Source: Shinella sp. XGS7 | GTDB lineage: Bacteria > Pseudomonadota > Gammaproteobacteria > Burkholderiales > Burkholderiaceae_C | Reading direction: 5' to 3' | Assembly (NCBI RefSeq): GCF_020535565.1 | Contig: NZ_CP084758.1 | Location: 4,229,001 to 4,293,000 of the forward strand | DNA length: 64,000 bases | In this document: positions 44,144 to 53,832 of the stretch, piece by piece | How the letters are laid out: each line of letters starts with the position of its first letter | Position numbering within the stretch: position 1 is the first letter of the stretch | Translations under genes and position numbers: made by a program | Notes under the pieces: model-generated | Databases searched by the model: none | Seen by the model: only the letters and a program-made list of their open reading frames with translations | Told to the model about the DNA's origin: nothing

Positions 44144-45259
44144 TCAGGCGGCCCAGCGCTCCACCGCCGCAGCCACCACGCCGGGCAGGCTGCGCCCGGA
44201 CTGGCGCTGGGCGCGCAGCCAGTCGGCATCGCTTTCGCGGCGCGTCACGCTCTCGGCCAGCAGCGACAGAGCCGGCTGAGCGCCCAGGCGCTCGGCCTGG
44301 GGGCGCAGACGCTCGAACAGGGCCGGCAGGGCCTCGCCCAGCACATAGGGCTGGTGGCTTTGCGGATCCACCAGCTGGGCGTCCAGGCCGAAGCGGCAGG
44401 CCTGGAAGCGGTTGTAGGTGTAGACCAGCTGATCGTCCGCATGGGGCTTGAAGGGCCGCTCCTCCAGCAGCCAGGCGGCCAGGCACTGGGCCAGACCGGC
44501 CAGGGCGGCGGCGCGATCCACCGTGAGCGGGGTGTCCAGCACCCGGATCTCGATGGTGCCGTACTCGGGCTTGGGCCGGATGTCCCAGTAGAAGTCCTTC
44601 ATGCTGGCCACGATGCCGGTGCGTTCCATCTTGCTGAAGTAGCGCCCGAAGTCCTCCCAGCCCAGCTCGAAGGGCGCCTGGCCCGAGAGCGGGAAGGCGA
44701 AGACCGTGTTCAGGCGCGCGGACTGAAAGGCCGTGTCCTCCCCCTGCACATAGGGCGAGGAGGCGGCCAGGGCGATGAAGTGCGGCACATAACGGCTCAT
44801 GGCCTGAAGCAGCCACAGGGCGCTGTCGCCATCGGGGCAGCCGATGTGGATGTGCTGGCCGAACACGGTGAACTGCTTGGCCAGATAGCCATAAAGCCCC
44901 GTGATCTGCTTGAAGCGCGGCTTCTCGTAGATCTGGCGCTCGGCCCAGTGCTGGAAGGGGTGGGTGCCGCCGCCGCAGATATCCAGCTTGAGCGGCAGGG
45001 CCGCCGCCAGCAGGGCGTCGCGGGTGTAGCGCAGCTGCTCCTGCACCTGGGCATGGTTGTCGCAGACCCCGGTGCAGATCTCGATCATGGATTGCGTGAT
45101 CTCCGGCGTGACCTGGCCCGGCAGGGCCGCGCCTTCCAGGCGGGCCAGCAGCTCGTCGGCCGCGGGCTCCAGGTCGCGGTCGAAGCGGTCGATCAGCTGC
45201 AGCTCCAGCTCCACGCCCAGGCTCAGGGGCGCCGACTTGGCAAAGGCTTGCAAGGGCAT
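44144..45259 (-). CDS. ybdK: YbdK-type carboxylate-amine ligase (glutamate-cysteine ligase family 2)
   Basis: A 371-residue enzyme of the GCS2/YbdK family. Landmarks are [21 protein letters not shown] near the start, [58 protein letters not shown] and [19 protein letters not shown]. coli YbdK has weak glutamate-cysteine ligase activity; the natural product is uncertain. GGGAG lies eight bases before the ATG at 45259; a GTG three codons earlier is less likely. It is divergent from moaA. Confidence 0.9.
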   Translation of the reverse strand: MPLQAFAKSAPLSLGVELELQLIDRFDRDLEPAADELLARLEGAALPGQVTPEITQSMIEICTGVCDNHAQVQEQLRYTRDALLAAALPLKLDICGGGTHPFQHWAERQIYEKPRFKQITGLYGYLAKQFTVFGQHIHIGCPDGDSALWLLQAMSRYVPHFIALAASSPYVQGEDTAFQSARLNTVFAFPLSGQAPFELGWEDFGRYFSKMERTGIVASMKDFYWDIRPKPEYGTIEIRVLDTPLTVDRAAALAGLAQCLAAWLLEERPFKPHADDQLVYTYNRFQACRFGLDAQLVDPQSHQPYVLGEALPALFERLRPQAERLGAQPALSLLAESVTRRESDADWLRAQRQSGRSLPGVVAAAVERWAA

Positions 45260-45411
45260 GATGCTCACTCCCGTTTGTTGTTGTGGTGCAGGCCCGACTG
45301 TAGGGCCGGGTCCGGCCGGGCGAGACCCCGGCGGCCGCGAATGCGCCCTGGTCCTACAAGGGCTCAGGCCCTGCGCCGACGTCGCGCCGCGGGAGCGGGC
45401 AAAATGAGCCC

Positions 45412-46533
45412 ATGTCCGAGCGTGTGATTCCCCTGCTGGACGGGCGCCGCGCGCCCGTGCCCGCCCTGCCCGATCAGCTCCTGCCCGCCGATGCCCTGGT
45501 GGCCGATGCCCTGGGCCGTCCCCTGCATGATCTGCGCATCTCGGTCACCGACCGCTGCAACTTCCGCTGCAGCTACTGCATGCCCAAGGAGGTCTTCGAC
45601 CACTACCACCAGTTCCTGCCGCATGCGGAGCTGCTGAGTTTTGAGGAGATCACCCGCCTGGCCCGGGTCTTTGTGGGCCTGGGCGTGCGCAAGCTGCGCC
45701 TGACCGGCGGCGAGCCGCTGGTGCGCCGCGGCCTGGAGCAGCTTATAGCGATGCTGGCCGCCCTGCGCACGCCCGAGGGCCAGCCCCTGGACCTGACCCT
45801 CACCACCAATGGCTCCCTGCTGGCACGCAAGGCCGCGGCGCTCAAGGCGGCCGGCCTGCAGCGCGTGACCGTGAGCCTGGACGGGCTGGACGACGCCGTG
45901 TTCCAGCGCATGAACGATGTGGGCTTCCCCGTGGGCGAGGTGCTGCGCGGCATCGAGGCCGCCCTGGCCGCGGGCCTGGGGCCGCTCAAGGTGAATATGG
46001 TGGTCAAGCGCGGGGTCAATGAAGACCAGATCCTGCCCATGGCCCGGCATTTCCGCGAGCACTACGGCGGCGCCGTGGTGCTGCGCTTCATCGAGTACAT
46101 GGATGTGGGCGCCACCAATGGCTGGCGCATGGACGAGGTTCTGCCCTCGCGCGAGCTGCTGGCGCGGCTGCAGGCCGAGTTCCCGCTGCGCCCGCTGCAG
46201 GCCGCGGCCCCGGGCGAGACGGCCGAGCGCTGGGCCTATGCCGACGGCCGCGGCGAGATCGGCCTGATCTCCAGCGTCACCCAGGCCTTCTGCGGCGACT
46301 GCAACCGGGCCCGGCTCTCCACCGAGGGCCAGCTCTACACCTGTCTGTTCGCGCACAGCGGCCATGATCTGCGCGCCCTGCTGCGCGGTGGTGCCCGTGA
46401 TGAGCAGATCCGCGCCGCCCTGGGCGCGCTCTGGGGCCGCCGCGCCGACCGCTACTCCCAGCTGCGCGGCCGGGGCCAGCCGGTGCCTGAGGAAGGGCCG
46501 CGCCGGGTCGAGATGCATTACATCGGCGGCTGA
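45412..46533 (+). CDS. moaA: GTP 3',8-cyclase (molybdenum cofactor synthesis)
   Basis: A 373-residue radical SAM enzyme. The first cluster is in [13 protein letters not shown]; the C-terminal cluster lies in [21 protein letters not shown], and the terminal Gly-Gly needed for activity is present (MHYIGG). [18 protein letters not shown] and TLTTNGSLL are also typical. It converts GTP to the cyclic precursor processed by MoaC. No other moa or moe genes are in the window. The start at 45412 is the first in-frame ATG with a family-like N-terminus. Confidence 0.97.
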   Translation: MSERVIPLLDGRRAPVPALPDQLLPADALVADALGRPLHDLRISVTDRCNFRCSYCMPKEVFDHYHQFLPHAELLSFEEITRLARVFVGLGVRKLRLTGGEPLVRRGLEQLIAMLAALRTPEGQPLDLTLTTNGSLLARKAAALKAAGLQRVTVSLDGLDDAVFQRMNDVGFPVGEVLRGIEAALAAGLGPLKVNMVVKRGVNEDQILPMARHFREHYGGAVVLRFIEYMDVGATNGWRMDEVLPSRELLARLQAEFPLRPLQAAAPGETAERWAYADGRGEIGLISSVTQAFCGDCNRARLSTEGQLYTCLFAHSGHDLRALLRGGARDEQIRAALGALWGRRADRYSQLRGRGQPVPEEGPRRVEMHYIGG

Positions 46534-46557
46534 AACCTCCACACCCGCTCACCCACC

Positions 46558-46905
46558 ATGGCGCCCGCCCTGCCCCCACCGCCCTTCACCCTGCGGCGCG
46601 CCCTCACCGACTGGTTCACCGCGCGCCTGCGCCGCCAGCTGGCCTGGGCCCTGGCCGCGGCCCTGGGCCTGCCCTGGCTGATCGGCAGCTGGGCCAAGCA
46701 GCACCTGCAGCCCGGTCTGCACAACGATGCCGCGCGCGCCGCCCAGCTGGTGGACTACATGGTGCTGGGCGGCATCTTCTTCGGCCTGTCCATGGTCCTG
46801 GTCTGGCTGGTGGGCTGCTGGGTGGTGGCGGTGATGAAGGGCCCGGCCCTGGAAGGCGACGGCTTTCCCGGCGCCGCCGAGCAGGACGCCGACCGACCGC
46901 GATGA
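46558..46905 (+). CDS. Small membrane protein of unknown function
   Basis: A 115-residue protein with two predicted membrane helices (about residues 27-44, LAWALAAALGLPWLIGSW, and 66-92, DYMVLGGIFFGLSMVLVWLVGCWVVAVM) joined by a polar loop, and a charged C-terminal tail. I do not recognise the family. The stop overlaps the next start as ATGA, so it is coupled to the acetyltransferase gene; it begins 24 bases after moaA and may belong to the same transcript. Confidence 0.75.
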   Translation: MAPALPPPPFTLRRALTDWFTARLRRQLAWALAAALGLPWLIGSWAKQHLQPGLHNDAARAAQLVDYMVLGGIFFGLSMVLVWLVGCWVVAVMKGPALEGDGFPGAAEQDADRPR

Positions 46906-47477
46906 GCCAGCAGACCCCACCCATCCTCACCCCGCCCCAGCTGCCGCCGGGCTGCACCCTGCGCATGCTGCGTGAGGGCGATCTGGCCGCCTACAAGACC
47001 TTGCGCGACGCCATGCTGGCAGCCCATGACGAGGCCTTCACCTCGGACGCCCCGACCGAGCGGGCCCGCAGCGCCGAGAGCTACCGCAGCCGCCTGAGCC
47101 AGGCCGGCGGCGTCGGCTGCATGTTCACCATCGCCGCCTGGCAGGGCGAGCGCCTGGTGGGCGCCGTGAGCTGCGAGCGCGAGGGCCGGGCCAAGGTCCG
47201 CCACATCGCCCATGTGGTGGGCATGATGGTGGCCGACGAGCTGCAGGGCCGCGGCCTGGGCCGGGCCCTGCTCTACAGCGCCCTGCGCCTGCTGGGCGCC
47301 GAGGCCGAGGTGCGCTTGGTCACGCTCAGCGTGAGCAGCGGCAACGCAGGCGCCATCCGGCTCTATGAGTCCCTGGGCTTCAGGCGCTACGGCCAGCTGC
47401 CGGGCGCGCTCAAGCTGGCCGATGGCCGCCTGATCGGCAAGGACCTGATGGCGCTGGAGCTGCCGGCGCAGGCCTGA
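46902..47477 (+). CDS. GNAT-family N-acetyltransferase
   Basis: A 191-residue acetyltransferase. The acetyl-CoA binding loop is GMMVADELQGRGLGRALLYSAL, and the second half has LSVSSGNAGAIRLYESLGFRRYGQLPGALKL. The pattern SSGNAGAIRLYESLGF is common in Rim-like and aminoglycoside-type GNATs, but the substrate cannot be told. It is coupled to the upstream membrane protein gene. Confidence 0.85.
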   Translation: MSQQTPPILTPPQLPPGCTLRMLREGDLAAYKTLRDAMLAAHDEAFTSDAPTERARSAESYRSRLSQAGGVGCMFTIAAWQGERLVGAVSCEREGRAKVRHIAHVVGMMVADELQGRGLGRALLYSALRLLGAEAEVRLVTLSVSSGNAGAIRLYESLGFRRYGQLPGALKLADGRLIGKDLMALELPAQA

Positions 47478-47498
47478 GCCCGCGCCCGCCCGCTGGCC

Positions 47499-48167
47499 TC
47501 ACCAGACCGTCTGCAGCACCGTGCCGTTGGCGGCGCGCCAGTCGTAGTCCATCTGCCGCGCGGTGCGCCGCGCCAGGTCCACCGAGGCGAACTCGGCCAC
47601 CAGATGCAGGCTCAGGTCGATGCCGGCCGAGATGCCGGCCGAGCTGAAAAGCCGGCAGCGCCCACCGTTGTGCACCCAGGGCCGCGCCTCCACCCAGCGC
47701 TGATGCACCACCACCTGCAGCAGGGAGCCCGAGGCCAGGGAGGTAGCCCGCAGGTCCTCCAGGTCTTCCCAGTGCGTGGTGACCTCGCGCTCATTGAGCA
47801 GGCCGGCTTTCTCCAGCAAGAAGGCGCCGGTGCAGATGGAGGCCAGGGCCTTGAGCTGCAGGCTCTGGCGCATCAGCCAGTCGTCCAAGCCGGGGCGCGC
47901 CAGCTCGCCCGTGACCACGCCGCCGGGCACGATCAGCAGGTCCAGGGGCGGCGCCTCGCTGAAGACATGCTGGGGCGTCACCATCAGCCCGCCGCGGGCG
48001 CGCACCGGCGCCGCGCTGGGCCCCAGGGTCAGCACCTCGAAGGGCGGCAGAGTCGCCTCGTCGGCCCGGGTGAGCAGGCGGCTGGCGGTGTTGAAGACCT
48101 CGAAGGGGCCGGCGAAATCCAGCACCTCCACCTCGTCGAACAGATAGATCCCGACCTTCATCGTCAT
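47499..48167 (-). CDS. DJ-1/PfpI-family protein, isonitrile hydratase-like
   Basis: A 222-residue single-domain class I amidotransferase-like protein. The N-terminus reads GIYLFDEVEVLDFAGPFEVFNTASR, and the nucleophile elbow is LASICTGAFLLEKAGLLN with the Cys after Ile. THWEDLEDLR and FSSAGISAGIDLSLHLV are typical of InhA/isonitrile-hydratase-like members and of the sensor half of GlxA regulators. No DNA-binding domain is fused. Two start codons two residues apart (48167, 48161) are both possible. Confidence 0.85.
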   Translation of the reverse strand: MTMKVGIYLFDEVEVLDFAGPFEVFNTASRLLTRADEATLPPFEVLTLGPSAAPVRARGGLMVTPQHVFSEAPPLDLLIVPGGVVTGELARPGLDDWLMRQSLQLKALASICTGAFLLEKAGLLNEREVTTHWEDLEDLRATSLASGSLLQVVVHQRWVEARPWVHNGGRCRLFSSAGISAGIDLSLHLVAEFASVDLARRTARQMDYDWRAANGTVLQTVW

Positions 48168-48335
48168 ATGTCCCCAACGTGTGGCCCGAGCATAGCCGCA
48201 AGGCGCGCCGGCCAGCGCGTCCGTCATGGCCCTGACATCGGCGACACGAAGAATCCGCCCACCTCAGCCCGCGCCCGGCTGCAGCGGCCTCGCGACAGGC
48301 CGCGGCGCCTGCGGCTTCTCACACCGACCCGAACA

Positions 48336-49541
48336 ATGATGACCCGCGCGAAACCCGCTTCTCTCCGCCCCGGCCTCCTGGCTGCCGCCCTGCCCCTCAC
48401 CCTGACCCTGGTGCTGGCCGCCTGCGGCGGTGGCGATGACAACAGCAGCAGCCCCAGCAACGAGATCAGCGTCTCCAGCCTGCGCCTGATCGGCCAGCAG
48501 GTGCTGCCGCGCCGCATGGAGTTTCAGGGCACGGTGGTCGGCGGCCTCTCGGGCATCGACTACGACGCCAAGACCGACAGCTATGTGCTGATCAGCGACG
48601 ACCGCACCACGGCCGACTCGCCCAATGCACCGCGCCTGTACACCGCCAAGCTCAGCTTCGACGCCACGCAGTTCAGCGGCGTGCAGTTCCTCTCCACCAT
48701 CAAACTCAAGCAGCCCGATGGCAGCGACTACCCCAAGGTGCCGGACCTCAAGGTGGCCGACCCGGAATCCGTGCGCATCGATCCGGTCACGGGCAACTAT
48801 GTCTGGGTCAGCGAGGGCGACCGCACCCTGAGCAGCACGCCGGCACGGGTCATCAATCCCTTCATCCGCGAGGTCAATGCCCAGGGCCAGCACCAGCGCG
48901 AGTACAGCCTGCCGGCCATGTTCCAGATGAACGGCGCCGCCGAGACCGGCCCGCGCGGCAATCTGGTGTTCGAGGGCCTGACCTTCACGCCCGACGGCCG
49001 CAATGCCGTGCTGCTGATGGAAGGCCCGCTGTTCCAGGACGGCCCGGCCCCCAGCCTCACGGCCGGCGCCCAGAGCCGCATCACCGTCTTCGACCGCGCC
49101 AGCGGCCAGGCCACGGCCCAGTACGCCTACCCGGTGGAGAAGGTGCAGGCCACGCCGGTGCCGGAAAACAACTTCAGCGTCAGTGGTGCCACCGAGATCC
49201 TGGCCCTGAGCACCACCCGCTTCCTGGTGCTGGAGCGCAGCTTCTCGGTGGGCGTGGTGGGCAACCAGGTGCGGCTCTACGAGATCGACACCGCCAAGGC
49301 CAGCAATGTGCTGAGCGCCACAACCCTGGCCGGCGCCACGCCGGTGACGAAGCGCCTGGTGCTGGACTTCGAAACCCTCAAGACCCAGCTGGGCGGCATT
49401 GCCAATCTGGAAGGCATCAGCTTCGGCCCTAAGCTGGCCAATGGCAAGCGCTCCCTGGTGGTGGTGGCGGACGACAACTTCCCCGCCGCCGACTCGGCCA
49501 CCGACCGCAACCAGATCCTGGTCTTCGAGATCCAGCCCTGA
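48336..49541 (+). CDS. Phytase-like esterase-domain lipoprotein
   Basis: A 401-residue protein with a lipoprotein signal peptide (LTLTLVLAACGGGDD, lipidated Cys near residue 31) followed by a Ser/Asn linker. The mature domain matches the esterase-like activity of phytase family: GGLSGIDYDAKTDSYVLISDDR, DPESVRIDPVTGNYVWVSEGDR, FEGLTFTPDGRNAVLLMEGPLFQDG and NLEGISFGPKLANGKRSLVVVADDNF. It is probably a beta-propeller at the outer membrane or in the periplasm. The substrate is unknown. MM at the start gives two adjacent ATG choices. Confidence 0.85.
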   Translation: MMTRAKPASLRPGLLAAALPLTLTLVLAACGGGDDNSSSPSNEISVSSLRLIGQQVLPRRMEFQGTVVGGLSGIDYDAKTDSYVLISDDRTTADSPNAPRLYTAKLSFDATQFSGVQFLSTIKLKQPDGSDYPKVPDLKVADPESVRIDPVTGNYVWVSEGDRTLSSTPARVINPFIREVNAQGQHQREYSLPAMFQMNGAAETGPRGNLVFEGLTFTPDGRNAVLLMEGPLFQDGPAPSLTAGAQSRITVFDRASGQATAQYAYPVEKVQATPVPENNFSVSGATEILALSTTRFLVLERSFSVGVVGNQVRLYEIDTAKASNVLSATTLAGATPVTKRLVLDFETLKTQLGGIANLEGISFGPKLANGKRSLVVVADDNFPAADSATDRNQILVFEIQP

Positions 49542-49585
49542 GCCCCTGAGCAGGACGCGCCGCGGCGCGGTCTCTACAATGCCAG

Positions 49586-49604
49586 CAGCCCCATCCCGGG
49601 GCTG
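49586..49604. terminator. Hairpin in the mfd leader
   Basis: CAGCCCC pairs with GGGGCTG around a five-base loop, followed by TTGTCGTTTC. It lies just after a possible -10 element (TACAAT, 49575-49580) and 32 bases before the mfd start, so it may end the upstream gene or act in the mfd leader. The T-run is weak. Confidence 0.4.
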
Positions 49605-49635
49605 TTGTCGTTTCTGAAGCCAGCTCCGAGCACGC

Positions 49636-52600
49636 ATGCAGCTGCCCCTGATCGCCCCCGGCAAAAAGTTCACCCAGTCCCGCCCCACCGGCTCCGCCGA
49701 CGCCCTGCTGCTGGCCCGCTATGCGCGCCAGCAGCGCGAGGCCGGCCGGCTGTGCGCCATCATCACGGCCGAGCCGGCCGACACCCAGCGCCTGGAGCAG
49801 GAGCTGCGTTTTTTCGCGCCCGAGCTGCGTGTGGCCGTCTTCCCCGACTGGGAGACCCTGCCCTATGACACTTTCAGCCCCCACCAGGACCTGATCTCCG
49901 AGCGCGTGGCCACCTTGTGGCGCCTGCTGCAAGGCCAGGGCAAGCCGGTGGACCAGCGCGAGGTGGATGTGGTGCTGATGCCCGCCAGCACCGCCCTGGT
50001 GCGCCTGGCGCCCACCAGTTTCCTGGCGGCCACCACCTTCCAGTTCAAGCAGAAGCAGCGCCTGGACGAGGCCTCGCTGAAAAGCCAGCTCACCCTGGGC
50101 GGCTACAGCCATGTGAGCCAGGTGGTCTCGCCCGGCGAGTACGCGGTGCGCGGCGGCCTGATCGACCTCTTCCCCATGGGCTCGCCCGTGCCCTACCGGG
50201 TGGACCTGTTCGGCGACGAGGTGGATTCCATCCGCACCTTCGACCCCGACAGCCAGCGCAGCCTCTACCCCGTGCCCGAGGTGCGCCTGCTGCCGGGCCG
50301 CGAGTTCCCCATGGACGAGGCCTCGCGCAAGGCCTTCCGCGCGCGCTGGCGCGAGAAGATGGACGGCGACCCCACCCGCGCCCGGCTCTACAAGGACATC
50401 GACCAGGGCATTGCCACCGCCGGCATCGAGTACTACCTGCCCATCTTCTTCGAGCAGACCGCCTCCATCTTCGACTTCATCGGCGCCGAGGCCGGCCTGG
50501 CCCTGCACGGCGAGGTGGACGAGGCCCTGAACCGCTTCTGGACCGACACGCGGGAGCGCCACCGCTTCCTGCAGCACGACCCCGAGCGCCCCATCCTGCC
50601 GCCCGAAGAGATCTTCCTGAAGGTGGAGGAGTTCTTCGGCCTGACCCACCCTCATCCGGTGCTGGCGGTGCGCGGCAGCGAGCCGGTGGACTATGCGCGG
50701 CCCCTGCCCGATGTGAGCGTGGAGCGCGGCGCCCAGGAGCCGCTCGCGCGCCTGGCCGCGCATCTGAAGAGCACGCCCCACCGCGTGCTGCTGCTGGCCG
50801 AGAGCGAGGGCCGGCGCGAGAGCCTGCTGGAGCTGCTGCGCGACAACAAGATCGATCCGCCCTCGGTGAAGGACCTGGCCGAGTTCGAGGCCGACGCGAG
50901 CGAGAAGTTCGCCATCACCGCCGCGCCGCTGGCGGCCGGTTTCTTCTGGCATGAGCCCGATGAAGGCCGCGCGATCCAGCTTTTCACCGAGACCGAGCTC
51001 TTTGCCACCACGCCGACAACCCGCCGGCGCCGCAAGCAGGAGCAGGTCAGCGATGTCAATGCGCTGATCAAGGACCTCTCCGAGCTCAAGGTCGGCGACC
51101 CGGTGGTGCACAGCAACCACGGCATCGGCCGCTACCAGGGCCTGATCAATATCGATCTGGGCGACGGCCCCTCGGAATTCCTGCACCTGGTCTACGCCGA
51201 CAAGGCCACGCTCTATGTGCCCGTGGCCCAGCTGCACCTGATCAGCCGCTACACCGGCGTCAGCGCCGAGGAAGCGCCGCTGCACAAGCTGGGTTCGGGC
51301 CAGTGGGAAAAGGCCAAGCGCAAGGCGGCCGAGCAGGTGCGCGACACCGCGGCCGAGCTGCTCAACCTCTATGCCCGCCGCGCCGCGCGCGAGGGCTTTG
51401 CCTTCCGTTACTCGCCGCATGATTACGAGGCCTTTGCCGCCTCCTTCGGCTTCGAGGAAACGCCGGACCAGCGCGCCGCCATCCATGCGGTGATCCAGGA
51501 CATGATCAGCCCCAAGCCCATGGACCGCCTGGTCTGCGGCGATGTGGGCTTTGGCAAGACGGAAGTCGCGCTGCGCGCCGCCTTTGTGGCCGTGATGGGC
51601 GGCAAGCAGGTGGCCCTGCTGGCGCCCACCACCCTGCTGGCCGAGCAGCATTACCAGAACATCGCGGACCGCTTCGGCAAATGGCCGGTCAAGGTGGCGG
51701 AGATGAGCCGCTTCCGCTCCAGCAAGGAGATCAAGGCCGCGATGGAAGGCCTGGCGGACGGCAGCATCGACATCGTGATCGGCACCCACAAGCTGATCTC
51801 GGGCGATGTGAAGTTCAAGCGCCTGGGTCTGCTCATCATCGACGAGGAGCACCGCTTCGGTGTGCGCCACAAGGAGGCGATGAAGGCCATGCGCGCCGAG
51901 GTGGACGTGCTCACCCTCACCGCCACCCCCATCCCCCGCACCCTGGGCATGGCCCTGGAAGGTCTGCGCGACCTCAGCGTGATCGCCACCGCACCGCAGC
52001 GCCGCCTGGCCATCAAGACCTTTGTGCGCACCGAGATGACGGGCGTGATCCGCGAGGCCGTGCTGCGCGAGCTCAAGCGCGGCGGCCAGGTCTACTTCCT
52101 GCACAACGAGGTCGAGACCATCGAGAACCGCAAGCAGAAGCTCGAGGAGCTGCTGCCGGAGGCGCGCATCGTCGTGGCCCATGGCCAGATGCCCGAGCGC
52201 GAGCTGGAGCGGGTGATGCGCGAGTTCGTGGGGGGCAAACACAATGTGCTGCTGTGCTCCACCATCATCGAGACCGGCATCGATGTGCCCAGCGCCAACA
52301 CCATCATCATCAGCCGCGCCGACAAGTTCGGCCTGGCTCAGCTGCACCAGCTGCGCGGTCGCGTGGGTCGCTCCCACCACCAGGCCTATGCCTATCTGCT
52401 GGTGCCCGATGTGGAGGGCCTGACCAAGCAGGCGGCCCAGCGCCTGGAAGCCATCCAGAACATGGAGGAGCTGGGCTCGGGCTTCTATCTCGCCATGCAC
52501 GATCTGGAAATCCGCGGTGCCGGCGAGGTGCTGGGCGAAAACCAGAGCGGCAACATGATGGAAGTGGGCTTCCAGCTCTACAACGACATGCTCTCCCAGG

Positions 52601-53103
52601 CGGTGCGCGAGCTCAAGGCCGGCCGCGAGCCCGACCTGCTCTCCCCGCTCTCGGCCACCACCGAGATCAATCTGCACGCCCCCGCCCTCCTGCCCGACGC
52701 CTATTGCGGCGATGTGCATGTACGGCTCTCGCTCTACAAGCGTCTGGCCACGGCCGAGAAGAGCGAGCAGATCGACGCCATGCTGGAGGAGATCACCGAC
52801 CGCTTCGGCAAGCTGCCGGCGCAGGGCCAGACCCTCTTCGACACCCACCGCCTGCGCGTGCTGGCCAAGCCCTATGGCGTGCTCAAGATCGATGCCGCGC
52901 CCACGGTCATGAACATCAACTTCCGGCCCAACCCGCCCATCGACGCGATGCGCGTCATCGAGCTGGTGCAGAAGAACCGCAATATCAAGCTGGTGGGCAA
53001 TGACAAGCTGCGCATCGACAAGGCGCTCAGCGATCCCAAGGACCGGGCGCAAGCCATCCGCGAGGTGCTGCGCCTGCTGGGCCAGCCCATCAAGCAAGAC
53101 TGA
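49636..53103 (+). CDS. mfd: Transcription-repair coupling factor
   Basis: A 1155-residue DNA translocase. In order: the UvrB-homology module (FPDWETLPYDTFSPHQDLISERV), the RNA-polymerase-interacting domain (VGDPVVHSNHGIGRYQG, about residues 485-550), the RecG-like helicase with Walker A GDVGFGKTEVA (about residues 634-644) and DEEH in IIDEEHRFGVRHKE, the TRG motif region (LRGRVGRSHHQAYAYLLVP) and the C-terminal D7 domain. It removes RNA polymerase stalled at lesions and recruits UvrA. The length and all motifs are normal. Confidence 0.98.
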   Translation: MQLPLIAPGKKFTQSRPTGSADALLLARYARQQREAGRLCAIITAEPADTQRLEQELRFFAPELRVAVFPDWETLPYDTFSPHQDLISERVATLWRLLQGQGKPVDQREVDVVLMPASTALVRLAPTSFLAATTFQFKQKQRLDEASLKSQLTLGGYSHVSQVVSPGEYAVRGGLIDLFPMGSPVPYRVDLFGDEVDSIRTFDPDSQRSLYPVPEVRLLPGREFPMDEASRKAFRARWREKMDGDPTRARLYKDIDQGIATAGIEYYLPIFFEQTASIFDFIGAEAGLALHGEVDEALNRFWTDTRERHRFLQHDPERPILPPEEIFLKVEEFFGLTHPHPVLAVRGSEPVDYARPLPDVSVERGAQEPLARLAAHLKSTPHRVLLLAESEGRRESLLELLRDNKIDPPSVKDLAEFEADASEKFAITAAPLAAGFFWHEPDEGRAIQLFTETELFATTPTTRRRRKQEQVSDVNALIKDLSELKVGDPVVHSNHGIGRYQGLINIDLGDGPSEFLHLVYADKATLYVPVAQLHLISRYTGVSAEEAPLHKLGSGQWEKAKRKAAEQVRDTAAELLNLYARRAAREGFAFRYSPHDYEAFAASFGFEETPDQRAAIHAVIQDMISPKPMDRLVCGDVGFGKTEVALRAAFVAVMGGKQVALLAPTTLLAEQHYQNIADRFGKWPVKVAEMSRFRSSKEIKAAMEGLADGSIDIVIGTHKLISGDVKFKRLGLLIIDEEHRFGVRHKEAMKAMRAEVDVLTLTATPIPRTLGMALEGLRDLSVIATAPQRRLAIKTFVRTEMTGVIREAVLRELKRGGQVYFLHNEVETIENRKQKLEELLPEARIVVAHGQMPERELERVMREFVGGKHNVLLCSTIIETGIDVPSANTIIISRADKFGLAQLHQLRGRVGRSHHQAYAYLLVPDVEGLTKQAAQRLEAIQNMEELGSGFYLAMHDLEIRGAGEVLGENQSGNMMEVGFQLYNDMLSQAVRELKAGREPDLLSPLSATTEINLHAPALLPDAYCGDVHVRLSLYKRLATAEKSEQIDAMLEEITDRFGKLPAQGQTLFDTHRLRVLAKPYGVLKIDAAPTVMNINFRPNPPIDAMRVIELVQKNRNIKLVGNDKLRIDKALSDPKDRAQAIREVLRLLGQPIKQD

Positions 53104-53117
53104 AGACCCTCATCCCC

Positions 53118-53832
53118 ATGCTGCAAGACCCGACGCTCCCCCCTCGTCACCCAGGGCTTCACGCCGCCGCTGCGACTGGCCGATTTCCGCATCGCGGCCT
53201 TCGACATGGACTCGACCCTGATCAATATCGAGTGCATCGACGAGATCGCCGCCGCCGCGGGCAAGAAGGCCGAGGTGGCCGCCATCACCGAAGCGGCGAT
53301 GCGCGGCGAGATCACGGACTTCAAGGACAGCCTGCGCCGCCGCCTGGCCCTGCTCAAGGGCGTGCCCAGCTCGGCGCTGGAGCAGGTCTTGACTGAGCGC
53401 CTGCAGTTCAACCCCGGCGCGCGCGCGCTCTGCGCCGCGCTCAAGGCCGCCGGGCTCAAGCTGCTGCTGGTCTCGGGCGGCTTCACCTACTTCACCCGCT
53501 TTGTGGCGGCTGAGCTGGGCATGGACTATGTGCGCAGCAATGAGCTTGAGTTCGATGCCATCGGCGCCCTGACCGGCGGCCTGGTAATGCAGCCCTGGGG
53601 TGAGATCTGCGACGGCGAGGAAAAGCGCCGCATGCTGCTGGCCTGCTGCGCCGAGATCGGCGCCGACGCCAGCACCCAGGCCATCGCCGTGGGCGACGGC
53701 GCCAACGATCTGCCCATGATGGGCGCCGCCGCCCTCTCGGTGGCCTACTGTGCCAAACCCAAGGTGCGCGAGCAGGCCATGGTGGCCATCAACAGCGGCG
53801 GGCTTGATCAGCTGCTTACATTGCTTCGCTGA
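53118..53832 (+). pseudogene. serB: Phosphoserine phosphatase with an apparent +1 frameshift near the start
   Basis: The main part (from codon 53206) is SerB: DMDSTLINIECIDEIAAAAGKKAEVAAIT, KLLLVSGGFTYFTRF, AVGDGANDLPMMGAA. Upstream, VTQGFTPPLRLADFRIAAFD is coded in the same frame back to 53146 but has no start codon. The natural start is the ATG at 53118 (MLQDPT), which is in another frame; removing one C from the C6 run at 53138-53143 joins the two. Starting instead at the ATG 53206 would lose the nucleophilic Asp of FDMDST. Either a sequencing or assembly error or a real loss is possible; SerB is the last step of serine synthesis. It follows mfd by 14 bases. Confidence 0.85.

Noticed and set aside
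49429-53097. A 1222-codon open frame opposite mfd, and similar long frames opposite ppc and the paa genes
   Set aside because: The plus-strand Mfd has every family motif at normal length; the antisense frame has none and is a product of GC-rich codon bias.
53206-53832. Accepting serB as a shorter gene starting at 53206
   Set aside because: That start removes the nucleophilic Asp and about 30 conserved residues that are still encoded upstream in the same frame.
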